Virus record (IMG/VR): IMGVR_UViG_3300033149_001335
Span: 1-41,147 of that record
Origin: a virus
Direction: 5' to 3' (one strand)
DNA length: 41,147 nucleotides
Shown piece after piece: positions 7,106 through 14,400 of this stretch. The number at the start of each line of letters is the position of its first letter. Positions within the stretch are counted from its first letter, which is position 1. The position numbers were made by a program, and so were the translations under genes. The notes under the pieces were generated by a model that worked only from the letters and a program-made list of their open reading frames with translations, was not told where the DNA came from and did not search any database.

Positions 7106-7611
7106 GAAGTGATAAAATACCTACTAGATGTGGTCAAACCGATAGTAACGGTACTTTTTGTAGATGGGGAGATAAAGGAAAGAAATACTACTATACTCCT
7201 GGTGATAAAGCATCTATGGCGAGAGCTAGAGCTAAAGCTGAAAAACAAGGTAGAGCAATACATTCCACTGGTTGGAAAGAGAAATCTACTGATATATCTA
7301 AACAATCTAGTAAAGTTCAATCACTAGTCTTTAAGAAACCCAAATTCAATGTATCAAAAGCTAAGTCTTGGGCTAAGTCTCATGGATTTAAATCTAACAA
7401 TGTCAGAGAAACTGAAAATACTATTAGATTACAACAATTCAAACCTAATCTCTGTACGGAAAGTGGTGGAATGAAAGAGCTTGATATTGGAGTAATTGCT
7501 TATATATGTCCAATATTAGTATCTAAATCTCTACAACAGAATGCTTTAAGTAGTATAAATGAAATACAATGTCTAATTAATTCAATACGTAATATGTCTG
7601 TTGATAAGTAG
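7072..7611 (+). CDS. Head-operon accessory protein, unknown function
   Basis: The protein has up to 179 residues. Two segments look like motifs often found in phage head-morphogenesis neighbourhoods: WGDKGKKYYYTPGDKASM with a following Ala/Arg/Lys-rich helix ending KQGRAI, and FNVSKAKSWAKSHGFKS with a following ETENTIRLQQF, which recalls substrate-like segments near prohead proteases. The start is uncertain. TTG at 7072 overlaps the upstream gene without a clear ribosome site. AGGAAG at 7104-7109 instead points to in-frame ATA at 7117, just before IPTRCGQTDSNGTFC. No enzymatic motif is visible. It may be a minor head protein or protease substrate. Confidence 0.5.
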   Translation: MERTCNVYRILGSDKIPTRCGQTDSNGTFCRWGDKGKKYYYTPGDKASMARARAKAEKQGRAIHSTGWKEKSTDISKQSSKVQSLVFKKPKFNVSKAKSWAKSHGFKSNNVRETENTIRLQQFKPNLCTESGGMKELDIGVIAYICPILVSKSLQQNALSSINEIQCLINSIRNMSVDK

Positions 7612-7630
7612 TTAATATGAGAGAGTGGAT

Positions 7631-7669
7631 ATGTTAAATACTCAATATAAATCATCTTGGAGGGATTAA
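7631..7669 (+). CDS. 12-residue mini-ORF ahead of a non-AUG gene
   Basis: ATG at 7631 encodes MLNTQYKSSWRD and stops at TAA (7667-7669). It overlaps the GGAGGG site (7659-7664) used by the next frame and ends one base before the proposed ATT start at 7671. It could be a leader peptide coupling translation, or chance. No strong ribosome site precedes it. Confidence 0.2.
   Translation: MLNTQYKSSWRD
7659..7664 (+). promoter_or_regulatory. Shine-Dalgarno deciding an ATT start
   Basis: GGAGGG lies 6 nt before ATT at 7671, which opens a 61-codon frame with no ATG, GTG or TTG nearby. The strength and spacing of this site are the main reason for accepting the non-canonical start. Confidence 0.45.
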
Positions 7670-7670
7670 A

Positions 7671-7856
7671 ATTTCTTTAATTGGTGGAACTAGATATACT
7701 AGTGCGTCTGGTAATGCAGATGAATCTCCAGTTAGTAGAATAGTAAATTTTGTTGGTTTTCCTATATCAGGTCAAACTGATAGTAATGCTTTAGCGTGTT
7801 GTTTATATGTTTGGGATTCTGCAGCTAATATGTGGCAACCAATGACTCAACCATAA
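7671..7856 (+). CDS. Small Gly/Ser-rich protein with probable ATT start
   Basis: A 61-codon frame beginning ISLIGGTRYTSASGNADESP and ending LYVWDSAANMWQPMTQP has good protein-like composition. Its C-terminal V-W-D-x-A-x-x-x-W-x-P-M pattern resembles the short beta repeats of phage structural or fibre proteins. The frame is open from 7638 but has no ATG, GTG or TTG before its body. GGAGGG is well placed for ATT at 7671, and ATA 7638 is an alternative without a ribosome site. It ends just before the next gene (ATG 7864). It may be a minor head or fibre-type protein; the function is unknown. Confidence 0.45.
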   Translation: MSLIGGTRYTSASGNADESPVSRIVNFVGFPISGQTDSNALACCLYVWDSAANMWQPMTQP

Positions 7857-7863
7857 TGATAAT

Positions 7864-8142
7864 ATGCCTAATAGTGATATAGATAAGTTGATTGAAAAGT
7901 TTAATAAGATGAATGGTGGAAGTAATAACTATTCGCAGAGAGATTTACTTAAGTATCTAATAACTAGAATAGATGAATTAGATGGTAAATTGGAGAATAC
8001 TAATGGCAAGTTAGATAATCATATTACACATCTATCACAGCGTATTACAGCAATAGAGACATGTATTTCTAATTTCAAGTGGATATTTGGAGCTGTTGCA
8101 GTATGTATATTTGGATTATTTATTGAAGGATTGGTGTTATGA
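7864..8142 (+). CDS. Coiled-coil protein with C-terminal membrane anchor (XhlA-like)
   Basis: This 92-residue protein has a polar N-terminus, a heptad-type helix (about residues 26-66, ITRIDELDGKLENTNGKLDN and onward) and a single C-terminal hydrophobic helix (about 70-92, WIFGAVAVCIFGLFIEGLVL). This matches the layout of haemolysin XhlA-type and related small phage membrane proteins, some of which act with holins. Its place in the head operon rather than a lysis cassette is odd for that job. The stop overlaps the next ATG (ATGATGA). No good Shine-Dalgarno precedes its ATG. The membrane topology is clear; the role is a guess. Confidence 0.55.
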   Translation: MPNSDIDKLIEKFNKMNGGSNNYSQRDLLKYLITRIDELDGKLENTNGKLDNHITHLSQRITAIETCISNFKWIFGAVAVCIFGLFIEGLVL

Positions 8143-9431
8143 TGAAGATTAATGAGGTGATTATAAGGGGGGACATAGATTTAGATAGATTATCTACATT
8201 GCCTTTAAATAATGATAAAGTATCTATTATTACCAAACAGTCGGTACCAATACAACTTGGTGGTGGATTTGATATAATTAATAAGGCTAATGATGGAGAA
8301 CGCATTATTGCTGGGTACGCAAGTGTTATTGAGCTTGACCAAGAGAATCATTTAATACCTAAAGAGACATTAGAAGCTGGTATAAAACCTCTATTGGAAG
8401 ATTCAGATTATTCTAATTTGATGCTTCTGCATCAGAATATCCAAGTAGGAAAGATATTAAAAGGGTATAAGAAACTCAAAACCCATGTAGATGATATGGG
8501 GTTATTCATAGTAGCAGAGATACGTAAAGGTCTAAAGACAGCAGATGAGGTATGGAAAGCTATTCTAGATGGTGCATTACAGGGATTTTCGATTGCTGCG
8601 GAGATAGTAGGTGCACACAATGAATGTGATAAGAATGAATGTTGGAAAGTAATTGATAGTATTAATATGTTTGAAATAAGTGTGTGTGACAATCCAGTAA
8701 ATTCTAAATCAGGATTTGTTGTAGTGTCCAAAGGAGAGAGTCCTTGTGATAATGTATTTACAGATGTAATAACTAAAGGTAATGAAATGTCCGAAGAGGA
8801 AAAAGTTAAGGAAGAAGTTACAAAAGATAAAGTAACTAAATCAGAAGAGACACAAGAGTCTAAATCTGAAGATGAGACTAAAGTAGTTAAGAATGATGAT
8901 GAAACTCTAAAATCAATAGTTATGGAATTATCACAACAGGTATCTGCTCTTACTGGTATAATTCAACAAATGAAAGCGAAACCAGAAGATGAAGAAGTGA
9001 TGGATGAAGAAGACGATGAGGAGGATGAGGAAAAATCTTTACCTAAAAAGGAAGAGAAAGCTTTACCTAAAGAAGAAGAGAAACCTCCAGTAGAAGAACC
9101 ACCCAAAGAGGAAGAGAAACCAGTTGAGAAGTCAGGTGAATCTTCATATCCTGCTAAGAAAGATTTTGATGATTTAAAGAAGTCTATAGATAAAATCATT
9201 GAGAATGTTTCAACTTCTAAAGAGATAATCAAATTAGAGAATGTGCTTAAAGCCAAAGATGGTGAAATATCAATTCTAAATGATAGAGTAAAAGTATTGG
9301 AGAAAGCAGAGATAGTTCCTAAAACAGTTGTAGAGGAAAAGAAAGATGTAGTTAATAAGAATGTTAAGTCATCTAAGTTTGTCAAAGATAAGTTAGGTAC
9401 TGGAGTCTTTTTTAAAGATCCAGACTTTTAA
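8139..9431 (+). CDS. Prohead protease fused to scaffold-like domain
   Basis: The N-terminal half (about residues 40-198) is a prohead serine protease of the XkdF-like kind. It shows IIAGYASV (56-63), MLLHQNIQVGKILKGY with likely catalytic H98, GALQGFSIAAEIVG with nucleophile S151, and INMFEISVCDNPVN with E179. The C-terminal half (about 210-430) is charged and low in complexity. It has an acidic run (EVMDEEDDEEDEE), Lys/Glu/Pro repeats and a coiled coil (about 345-395), as expected for a scaffold around which capsid protein assembles and which the protease then digests. At 430 residues the fusion fits known protease-scaffold proteins. It starts by ATGA overlap with the upstream gene and precedes the decoration and capsid genes. 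Confidence 0.85.
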   Translation: MMKINEVIIRGDIDLDRLSTLPLNNDKVSIITKQSVPIQLGGGFDIINKANDGERIIAGYASVIELDQENHLIPKETLEAGIKPLLEDSDYSNLMLLHQNIQVGKILKGYKKLKTHVDDMGLFIVAEIRKGLKTADEVWKAILDGALQGFSIAAEIVGAHNECDKNECWKVIDSINMFEISVCDNPVNSKSGFVVVSKGESPCDNVFTDVITKGNEMSEEEKVKEEVTKDKVTKSEETQESKSEDETKVVKNDDETLKSIVMELSQQVSALTGIIQQMKAKPEDEEVMDEEDDEEDEEKSLPKKEEKALPKEEEKPPVEEPPKEEEKPVEKSGESSYPAKKDFDDLKKSIDKIIENVSTSKEIIKLENVLKAKDGEISILNDRVKVLEKAEIVPKTVVEEKKDVVNKNVKSSKFVKDKLGTGVFFKDPDF

Positions 9432-9471
9432 TGTAAGTACATTTTAATTAATATAATAAGAGGAAGATAAT

Positions 9472-9894
9472 ATGGCATGGTCAACGACTGATATCGCAAC
9501 AAATGATATCATGCAACAAGATGGCGTATTTGCATATGGTTTTACTGCAAGTGGAGCAATAAAGAAAGGACAGGCTGTATATGCATCTGCTGATAATAAA
9601 GTGACTGTAACTACAGCAAGTGCTGGAGAAGCGGATAGTGTTGGTGTTGCTTGTTATGATGCGGATGATGGTGGATTAGTAGGTATTGCTGGTCCAGGTA
9701 ATATAGTGGTTTGTTGTATGGATTCTGATGCTGTGGCTGTAGGTGTTCCATTGTACGCTGATACATATGGACTGTTTGAAGGCACAAAAACTAATTCAAC
9801 ACGAGCATCTGCTATATTGGTGGATAATACACCATCAGATGTGTCAGGTTCAGTTGCAGGTACTAACCACGTAATCAAAGCATTACTGGTCTAG
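9472..9894 (+). CDS. Capsid decoration-like protein (first paralog)
   Basis: The 140-residue beta-rich protein contains FTASGAIKKGQAVYASADNKV (beginning near residue 24), GVACYDADDGG, VGIAGPGNIVVCC and GVPLYAD. This is the alternating Gly-rich pattern of DUF2190-type capsid stabilising or cement proteins, which bind the outside of HK97-fold shells. It shares the G-A-I-x-K-G-Q-A-V and GPGN blocks with the next gene, so the two are paralogs. AAGAGGA lies before the ATG after a 40-nt gap from the protease-scaffold gene. Placement directly before the capsid gene supports a virion role, but a minor tail protein cannot be excluded. Confidence 0.6.
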   Translation: MAWSTTDIATNDIMQQDGVFAYGFTASGAIKKGQAVYASADNKVTVTTASAGEADSVGVACYDADDGGLVGIAGPGNIVVCCMDSDAVAVGVPLYADTYGLFEGTKTNSTRASAILVDNTPSDVSGSVAGTNHVIKALLV

Positions 9895-9914
9895 GTTAGG
9901 GAGGTGATGTTAAT

Positions 9915-10310
9915 ATGGCATTTACGGCAATAACTACAGTTGATGTACCAGCACAACCAGGTACTAAAACATATAATCTCGAAGCATCTGGTGCTATTCT
10001 AAAAGGTCAAGCTGTTGTTATGACAGGGGATAATCAAGTTGGAGTACCTGGTGGTGTTACCGATATGTTAATTGGTATAGCTGCGTATTCAGTAACTACA
10101 GCTGGTGATGATATAGCAATATACGGTCCAGGTAATTTAGTTAATGCTAGAATATCAGGTACGGATGTAGCTGGTACTATGGTTGGAGCACATGAAGGTG
10201 GATTCTTATATACTAGTACGTACTCTGGAGCTGTTATAACTAAAGCTGCGTCGACTAAAGGTGGTGTAGGAGAAGTTTTAATTCTTGGTTGGAGTAAAGT
10301 TGATTCTTAA
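9915..10310 (+). CDS. Capsid decoration-like protein (second paralog)
   Basis: This 131-residue protein has the same plan as its upstream neighbour: LEASGAILKGQAVVMTGDNQV, GIAAYSVTTAGDDIAIYGPGNLV, then a Gly-rich C-terminal sheet ending GEVLILGWSKVDS. It lacks the cysteines of the first copy and is shorter at the N-terminus. GGGAGGTGAT upstream is a strong ribosome site, suggesting high expression as expected for a cement protein. The two copies have diverged considerably, so the duplication is old or they serve different positions on the shell. The assignment is by pattern similarity only. Confidence 0.6.
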   Translation: MAFTAITTVDVPAQPGTKTYNLEASGAILKGQAVVMTGDNQVGVPGGVTDMLIGIAAYSVTTAGDDIAIYGPGNLVNARISGTDVAGTMVGAHEGGFLYTSTYSGAVITKAASTKGGVGEVLILGWSKVDS

Positions 10311-10350
10311 GAATAATTAAGTTTTATTTATGTTTCTATGTTTAACTGTT

Positions 10351-10368
10351 GGATTGTATTTTCAATCC
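10351..10368 (+). other. Hairpin in the capsid gene leader
   Basis: GGATTG (10351-10356) pairs with CAATCC (10363-10368) across a TATTTT loop. It lies between the decoration gene and the major capsid ATG at 10395. It may stabilise or punctuate the capsid mRNA. The stem is short and lacks a U-tract, so termination is less likely. Confidence 0.35.
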
Positions 10369-10394
10369 GTATGTGTCTAATATAAGGAAATAAT

Positions 10395-11399
10395 ATGTAC
10401 GAAAATAATACTATTGGATTTAACTCATTCACTAAGTTACTCCAATTAGCATTTGCTTCAAAGACTGATTTCAAGACTATAGTAGATAAACCATCTACTG
10501 AAGTTCTCTTGAAGAGTTATCTTGGAGATGAAAAATATAAAGCATTATTACAATCTAATGCAATCCAGGAATCAAATCTTTTGCAAGAACAAGTGCACAA
10601 GGAGATATCACAAGGTGCAGAGCCATGGAAAGTGATGAGAGAGATTCTACCAATAATAAAGACTGATTCTTATTCAGTAAGAATAGTCAAAGGTGAAATA
10701 GGAACGTATGCAGTAGATGTAGCTGAAGGTTCTAAAGTTCCAATCGATACACAAGTTTATACCAAAGAGGATATCACTATCTCTAAGACAGGTACTCGAC
10801 CTATAATTACAAATGAGTTGATAGAGGATGGTCTCTTTGATATAATCCAACTCGAACTTTCGAAAGCTGGTGCTCGAATGGAGAATAAACTTAACAGGGA
10901 TTGTCTATTGGAGATACTCACAGATACAACTGCGGGTACTAGTGATTTAGATCCAGCTGGTCCACATGTTGCTGTAACTGATATAGCTAAAGCTCGTGCT
11001 GATGTTGCTGGTAATAACTATCTACCTGATACGCTTATTATGCATCCATCTTTCGAGGGATATCTATTACAAGATTCCAACTTGGTGTATGTGTCATATG
11101 CTGGTGCATCTGCTGGATTAAGAGGTGCTCAGACTGGTAAGATTATGGGATTAACCCCACATATCTGTTCAGTAACAACTGGTGATACTGGTCATGTCTG
11201 GGGTAGTACTGATGCTAGTAACAACTATAATGGTATAATCATGGACAAAGCCGCTCATACATATCTAGCGATGAGACGAGATCTTACTGTTGAAGAGTAT
11301 GAAGATCCAATCCACGACATTCTTGGTATAGCGTGTACCATGAGATATGGTGTAGGCACTATACAAGCTGGCTCTGGGATATTAGTACTCACAAAGTAG
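10395..11399 (+). CDS. Major capsid protein, HK97 fold
   Basis: The 334-residue protein occupies the expected place after the protease-scaffold and decoration genes. Its sequence has the HK97-type order: a helical N-terminal arm (to about residue 70), an E-loop/beta region (about 85-130, SYSVRIVKGEIGTYAVDVAEGSKVP), and a spine helix (about 145-172, IIQLELSKAGARMENKLNRDCL). An A-domain follows with LIMHPSFEGYLLQDSNLVY and a C-terminal sheet (YLAMRRDLTVEEYEDPIHD). There is no long N-terminal delta domain, consistent with a separate scaffold. AAGGA precedes the ATG. A hairpin sits in the leader and a strong terminator follows the gene, as expected for an abundantly and separately controlled transcript. 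Confidence 0.85.
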   Translation: MYENNTIGFNSFTKLLQLAFASKTDFKTIVDKPSTEVLLKSYLGDEKYKALLQSNAIQESNLLQEQVHKEISQGAEPWKVMREILPIIKTDSYSVRIVKGEIGTYAVDVAEGSKVPIDTQVYTKEDITISKTGTRPIITNELIEDGLFDIIQLELSKAGARMENKLNRDCLLEILTDTTAGTSDLDPAGPHVAVTDIAKARADVAGNNYLPDTLIMHPSFEGYLLQDSNLVYVSYAGASAGLRGAQTGKIMGLTPHICSVTTGDTGHVWGSTDASNNYNGIIMDKAAHTYLAMRRDLTVEEYEDPIHDILGIACTMRYGVGTIQAGSGILVLTK

Positions 11400-11417
11400 G
11401 ACTATTGTATTAGTTAT

Positions 11418-11454
11418 ATAGGCTGGTTATTCTAGCCTATCATTTCTTTTATTT
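11418..11454 (+). terminator. Terminator after the major capsid gene
   Basis: ATAGGCT (11418-11424) and AGCCTAT (11434-11440) form a 7-bp stem with a 9-nt loop, followed at once by CATTTCTTTTATTT. Stem plus T-rich tract just after the capsid stop codon is a good terminator or 3' end signal. Confidence 0.65.
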
Positions 11455-11471
11455 ATGTAATGATGTTTAAA

Positions 11472-11849
11472 TTAAATTGAGAGGTTGGAATTATGGCAGG
11501 AGCCAAGATCCCAGTATTAGAAATAGAACAATTCTGGTTGAAAAGTGGTGGTAGAGGTATATATGCTTATCATGATGGTACAGCTTTGGATGCGTCAACA
11601 GGTATATTTACTGGTGTGTCATCACAACTTGCTGGAGCTAGTAAAACATTCTTACCAGCAGCTAGTACGAGTGCATGGTTAAAAATTGTGTATGATGATG
11701 CTGGAACATCAACAACTGGATATATACCAATATGGCCAAGAATTGATTTAACCACATAGATATACTTTAGATTAATAATATATGGTTTAACATTTCTTTT
11801 GTATGTTTTATGTTTAGGTTAAATTGAGAGGTTGGAATTATGGCAGGAG
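11472..11849 (+). repeat. 31-bp direct repeat spanning two gene starts
   Basis: Identical 31-bp sequences at 11472-11502 and 11819-11849 cover the TTAAATT leader, the GAGAGGTTGGAA ribosome-site region, the ATG and the first codons (MAG) of two paralogous genes. They show that the whole unit, leader included, was tandemly duplicated, or that the leader is under strong conservation. Confidence 0.75.
11493..11759 (+). CDS. Small structural-type protein, first of a tandem pair
   Basis: This 88-residue protein begins MAGAKIPVLEIEQFWLKSGG and ends DDAGTSTTGYIPIWPRIDLTT. It reads as a compact beta protein with no signal peptide or catalytic motif, and it is about three-quarters identical to the next gene. 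Position just after the capsid gene, with its own ribosome site and a T-rich leader, suggests an abundant virion component such as a minor capsid, decoration or head-fibre protein. No family is recognised. Confidence 0.6.
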   Translation: MAGAKIPVLEIEQFWLKSGGRGIYAYHDGTALDASTGIFTGVSSQLAGASKTFLPAASTSAWLKIVYDDAGTSTTGYIPIWPRIDLTT

Positions 11850-12103
11850 TAAAAATTCCAGTATTAGAAGTCGAACAATTATGGTTAAAGAGTGGTGGCA
11901 GGGGTATATATGCTTACCATGATGGTACTGTATTAGATGCATCAACTAGTATATTTACTGGAGTGTCATCAAATACTGGTAAAGATAGGACATTCTTACC
12001 AGCATATAGTACGAGTGCATGGTTAAAAGTTACATATGATGATGCTGGGACTTCAACGACAGGGTACATACCAATATGGCCAAGAATTGATTTGTCAGAA
12101 TAG
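11840..12103 (+). CDS. Small structural-type protein, second of a tandem pair
   Basis: This 87-residue paralog of the preceding gene keeps the N-terminal KIPVLEVEQLWLKSGGRGIY and the C-terminal WPRID end, and differs mainly in the middle (SSNTGKDRTFLPAYSTS). The conserved leader and ends suggest both copies are used. They might form a hetero-oligomer, or be alternative versions. No recognised domain. Confidence 0.6.
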   Translation: MAGVKIPVLEVEQLWLKSGGRGIYAYHDGTVLDASTSIFTGVSSNTGKDRTFLPAYSTSAWLKVTYDDAGTSTTGYIPIWPRIDLSE

Positions 12104-12118
12104 ACATATTCTATATAT

Positions 12119-12406
12119 TTGAAGGATAAGGAGAGTGATTATATATTAAATGGTAAAGGCGACCAATTCTGGTTAACAGAGACATATGAGAAGAAAAGAC
12201 ATAAGGCTTTGGAAGATAGGTCTAAATTTACTGATGCTCAACTTGAATTAGTTGATGTGGATGTAGATGACAAATCTATAGGTGGTGGTCGTACTAATGA
12301 TGATACGTATGAATTCAATCAATTTCCCTTTCCTGTGGATACTTCAATAAGAAAGCGTGAGAAGTTAGATTTAAGAGATGTTGATCCAAAGATGGGGGGA
12401 AGATAA
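12119..12406 (+). CDS. Hydrophilic head-neck region protein, unknown
   Basis: The frame gives up to 95 residues, highly charged, with QFWLTETYEKKRHKALEDR, a D/V-rich middle (ELVDVDVDDKSIGGG) and a Pro/Phe stretch (NQFPFPVD). No domain is recognised. TTG at 12119 has no ribosome site. AAGGAG at 12128-12133 would suit in-frame ATA at 12143, giving YILNGKGDQFWL-type starts without ATG. The end overlaps the next gene (TAATG), so the two are coupled. Between capsid and adaptor genes, it may be a minor head or connector protein. Confidence 0.5.
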   Translation: MKDKESDYILNGKGDQFWLTETYEKKRHKALEDRSKFTDAQLELVDVDVDDKSIGGGRTNDDTYEFNQFPFPVDTSIRKREKLDLRDVDPKMGGR

Positions 12407-12807
12407 TGACCGCTACCGAACGCGATATAAGAAATTCTACTTCCCCGCCATTGGATTATGATGATGTGTCATCTGCTGAAATTGCTGTTAAGATTCGTTT
12501 AGTCGAAACTGCATTTAAGCATAAATGGTTTGAGGGAGGAAGTCTTCCTGGGGATGCTGATGATGCTGTTATTCTTTATGTTTTATCATATCTATTATCA
12601 AGATCTGATTTAGCTAAGAAATATGGTACATTAAGTGAAGAGCGATTTGCAGATTATTCATATGTGCTAGCTGGGAACATTTCTAGAGGGTCTGAGTTTC
12701 AATCTAGTCCAACTGCGATAAAGAACACTTACCAAGATTTAGCTGATTCTATTCTATTTAGTCTATCAGCTGAGACAAGATTCAAGGTAAGACTAACAAA
12801 TGAGTAG
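12406..12807 (+). CDS. Head-tail adaptor (connector) protein
   Basis: This 133-residue, mostly helical protein lies where the adaptor that docks below the portal is normally encoded. It includes helix-forming segments such as SSAEIAVKIRLVETAFKHKW, DDAVILYVLSYLLSRSDLA and NTYQDLADSILFSLSAE, a size and helix content like the gp6/gp15 adaptor family. GGGGGA precedes the ATG, which overlaps the upstream stop. The order adaptor, head closure, gp10-like protein, tail terminator downstream supports the call. No sequence motif is diagnostic on its own. Confidence 0.55.
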   Translation: MTATERDIRNSTSPPLDYDDVSSAEIAVKIRLVETAFKHKWFEGGSLPGDADDAVILYVLSYLLSRSDLAKKYGTLSEERFADYSYVLAGNISRGSEFQSSPTAIKNTYQDLADSILFSLSAETRFKVRLTNE

Positions 12808-12815
12808 ACTATAGA

Positions 12816-13049
12816 ATGGTGTATAACCGTCCTTACGTGAAACCTGGACCTGAATATCCAGATGGGTGGAACAAAATTCGTTATTATATCTTCAAGAGGG
12901 ATGGATATAGATGTCAGATTTGTGGGCGTACATCACAACTAGTGTGCCATCATATTCGTCCAATTAAATGTAATGGTTCTCATCATGCCTCTAATCTCAT
13001 CACAGTATGTCAATATTGTCATAAAAGGATACATAAGATAAAAGATTAA
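12816..13049 (+). CDS. HNH endonuclease-like protein
   Basis: This 77-residue single-domain protein carries a full HNH signature: C33-x2-C36 (YRCQICG), H45-H46 (VCHHIRPI), N60 (ASNLITVC), C65-x2-C68-H (CQYCHKRIH). Two CxxC pairs bind structural zinc, and the His/Asn residues form the beta-beta-alpha-metal nuclease centre. Small HNH proteins often sit in phage packaging and head modules, where some assist terminase cutting; others are selfish homing enzymes. The ATG has only a weak ribosome site (ACTATAGA), and the gene interrupts the otherwise tight neck cluster. Confidence 0.85.
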   Translation: MVYNRPYVKPGPEYPDGWNKIRYYIFKRDGYRCQICGRTSQLVCHHIRPIKCNGSHHASNLITVCQYCHKRIHKIKD

Positions 13050-13050
13050 T

Positions 13051-13374
13051 ATGAGTTTTACCTCCTTGCTTAACCACTCGTGTTACAAAGGAACTTCAGC
13101 TAGTTCACAAAATTCTCTAGGAGAGTGGATATATACATGGACATATTCTACAGATGAGATTAGTTGTAGAGCTCTTCCTATTACATATGCTGAACGGGTT
13201 CAAGCACCAACTGCTTATAGAGATGTGACATATAAGATATATTTCCCATTTGGTACTGGAATAACTATAGATAATAGATTAGAGTATGGTGGTGAATACT
13301 TTAGAATTGTTGATATTCATCCAGATTCATCTCATCATCATGATACTGCTTTAGTATCTAGGGTGTCTGTATGA
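13051..13374 (+). CDS. Head closure (stopper) protein
   Basis: This 107-residue beta protein shows CRALPITYAERVQAP, YRDVTYKIYFPFGTGITIDN and LEYGGEYFRIVDIHPDSSHHH. This is the typical order of the SPP1 gp16/HK97-connector-type head closure protein (minor tail or neck, with a Y-x-I-Y-F-P-x-G-T-x-I strand and G-x-x-Y-x-I-V). It would close the portal channel after packaging. It starts two bases after the HNH gene and overlaps the next gene by ATGA, fitting a neck operon. Confidence 0.65.
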   Translation: MSFTSLLNHSCYKGTSASSQNSLGEWIYTWTYSTDEISCRALPITYAERVQAPTAYRDVTYKIYFPFGTGITIDNRLEYGGEYFRIVDIHPDSSHHHDTALVSRVSV

Positions 13375-13925
13375 GTACATTAATAGAAGCTAACAGCAAT
13401 GCAACAGAAACTTTAAAGAGATTTAGGAAGATAGAAACTGCTGTTAGACATGGTATGCTTAATGGTATAGATAATTCACTAAGGATTATTAATATCCAAG
13501 CATCTACTGATTTAAGGTCGACAACTAAAGGAACAGGATTAAGTAGACCAAGTGAAAGTATCAATCAGAATTGGCATAGAGAACTTGCTAAGGATGAAGG
13601 TGGTACAATTACTGGTATTCTACATAATACAAGTCAACATTGTGCTTATGTGGAATTTGGAACGGGAGAATACAGAGAAGGAGAACGATATGGTCCTGGT
13701 GTAGGATTTACAGAATCTGGGGATGATGATGCAGTTACTGATGTCATTATTCCAACTAATAGTTCATTTCTTAAGTTTGTAGTTGAAGGAAAATTAGTAT
13801 ATCCTGCATTTGTTAAAGGTCAAAAACCTAAGGGATATTTTAGGAATGCAATCTTAAGACATGAAAGACAGATACCTAGAATGGTAACAAGAGACATTCA
13901 ATTAAGATTAATGGAGTTGAGATAA
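13371..13925 (+). CDS. HK97 gp10-like tail completion protein
   Basis: This 184-residue protein has the HK97-gp10 family layout. An N-terminal helix carries a basic stretch (NGIDNSLRIINIQAS), and RSTTKGTGLSRPSESINQ precedes the hallmark CAYVEFGTGEYREG segment (about residues 85-98, Y-V-E-F-G-T-G). KPKGYFRNAILRHERQI (about 152-168) corresponds to the usual P-x-F-L-x-x-A C-terminal helix. The family joins tail to head. An insertion around 100-150 makes it longer than many members. It overlaps its upstream neighbour by 4 nt. Confidence 0.75.
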   Translation: MSTLIEANSNATETLKRFRKIETAVRHGMLNGIDNSLRIINIQASTDLRSTTKGTGLSRPSESINQNWHRELAKDEGGTITGILHNTSQHCAYVEFGTGEYREGERYGPGVGFTESGDDDAVTDVIIPTNSSFLKFVVEGKLVYPAFVKGQKPKGYFRNAILRHERQIPRMVTRDIQLRLMELR

Positions 13926-13945
13926 TTTATTTTGGTTATTCCTCA

Positions 13946-14332
13946 ATGAGGTCTACTCTTGTACACAACTATTATATATCTACTCAAGTTGGAGTTAGTA
14001 ATATAAAGTTAGGATACAAAACCACTATAGATTCTATTCCATGTATAACAATCCAACGTATAGGTGGGGATTCATATGCTAAGCTTGGATATGGAACTTC
14101 TACTGGTGGTTCTAAGGATAGAGATGAGACTAGATTGATGCAGATAGATATATTTCATGATAGTATTCTAAATCTTGAGTTATTAGATGATATAGTGATT
14201 AAAGCTATATTTTCTGGTTCTAGAGTTGGAGAAGGTTTGAGATTAACAAGTAATCCTCCTGTTTGGGATTCATCTTATGAGTCTTACAGAAGCATTCAAA
14301 CTTGGAACTGTAATGAGATAGTGCAGGATTAA
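13946..14332 (+). CDS. Tail terminator-like protein
   Basis: This 128-residue alpha/beta protein sits between the gp10-like gene and the tail tube genes, the usual place for the tail terminator that caps the growing tube. Segments such as SIPCITIQRIGG, RDETRLMQIDIFHDSILNLELLDDIV and SSYESYRSIQTWNCNEIVQ follow the gpU/DUF3168-like pattern of a central Q-I-D-I/V strand and a late W-x-C strand. The ATG at 13946 has no Shine-Dalgarno. The frame stays open upstream, and GGAG (13913-13916) precedes ATT at 13925, which overlaps the previous stop. The true start may therefore be non-AUG and add seven residues. Confidence 0.6.
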   Translation: MRSTLVHNYYISTQVGVSNIKLGYKTTIDSIPCITIQRIGGDSYAKLGYGTSTGGSKDRDETRLMQIDIFHDSILNLELLDDIVIKAIFSGSRVGEGLRLTSNPPVWDSSYESYRSIQTWNCNEIVQD

Positions 14333-14387
14333 TGTAATGTGTTAATTATATGTAATTATGTTTAGTATGTTAGATGTAAATCTTAAT

Positions 14388-14394
14388 AAGAGGA
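14388..14394 (+). promoter_or_regulatory. Shine-Dalgarno serving a 16-codon mini-ORF
   Basis: AAGAGGA lies 6 nt before ATG 14401, the start of a short frame that ends just before the tail tube start. It is the best ribosome site in this leader, better placed for the mini-ORF than for the tube gene. Confidence 0.45.
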
Positions 14395-14400
14395 TTTAAT

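Noticed and set aside
7109-7327. 72-codon frame starting GTG 7109
   Set aside because: Alternative frame of the 7072-7611 gene, which has clear motif-like protein composition.
8963-9385. 140-codon minus-strand frame rich in Ser
   Set aside because: Shadow of the acidic scaffold domain on the + strand, with no start signal.
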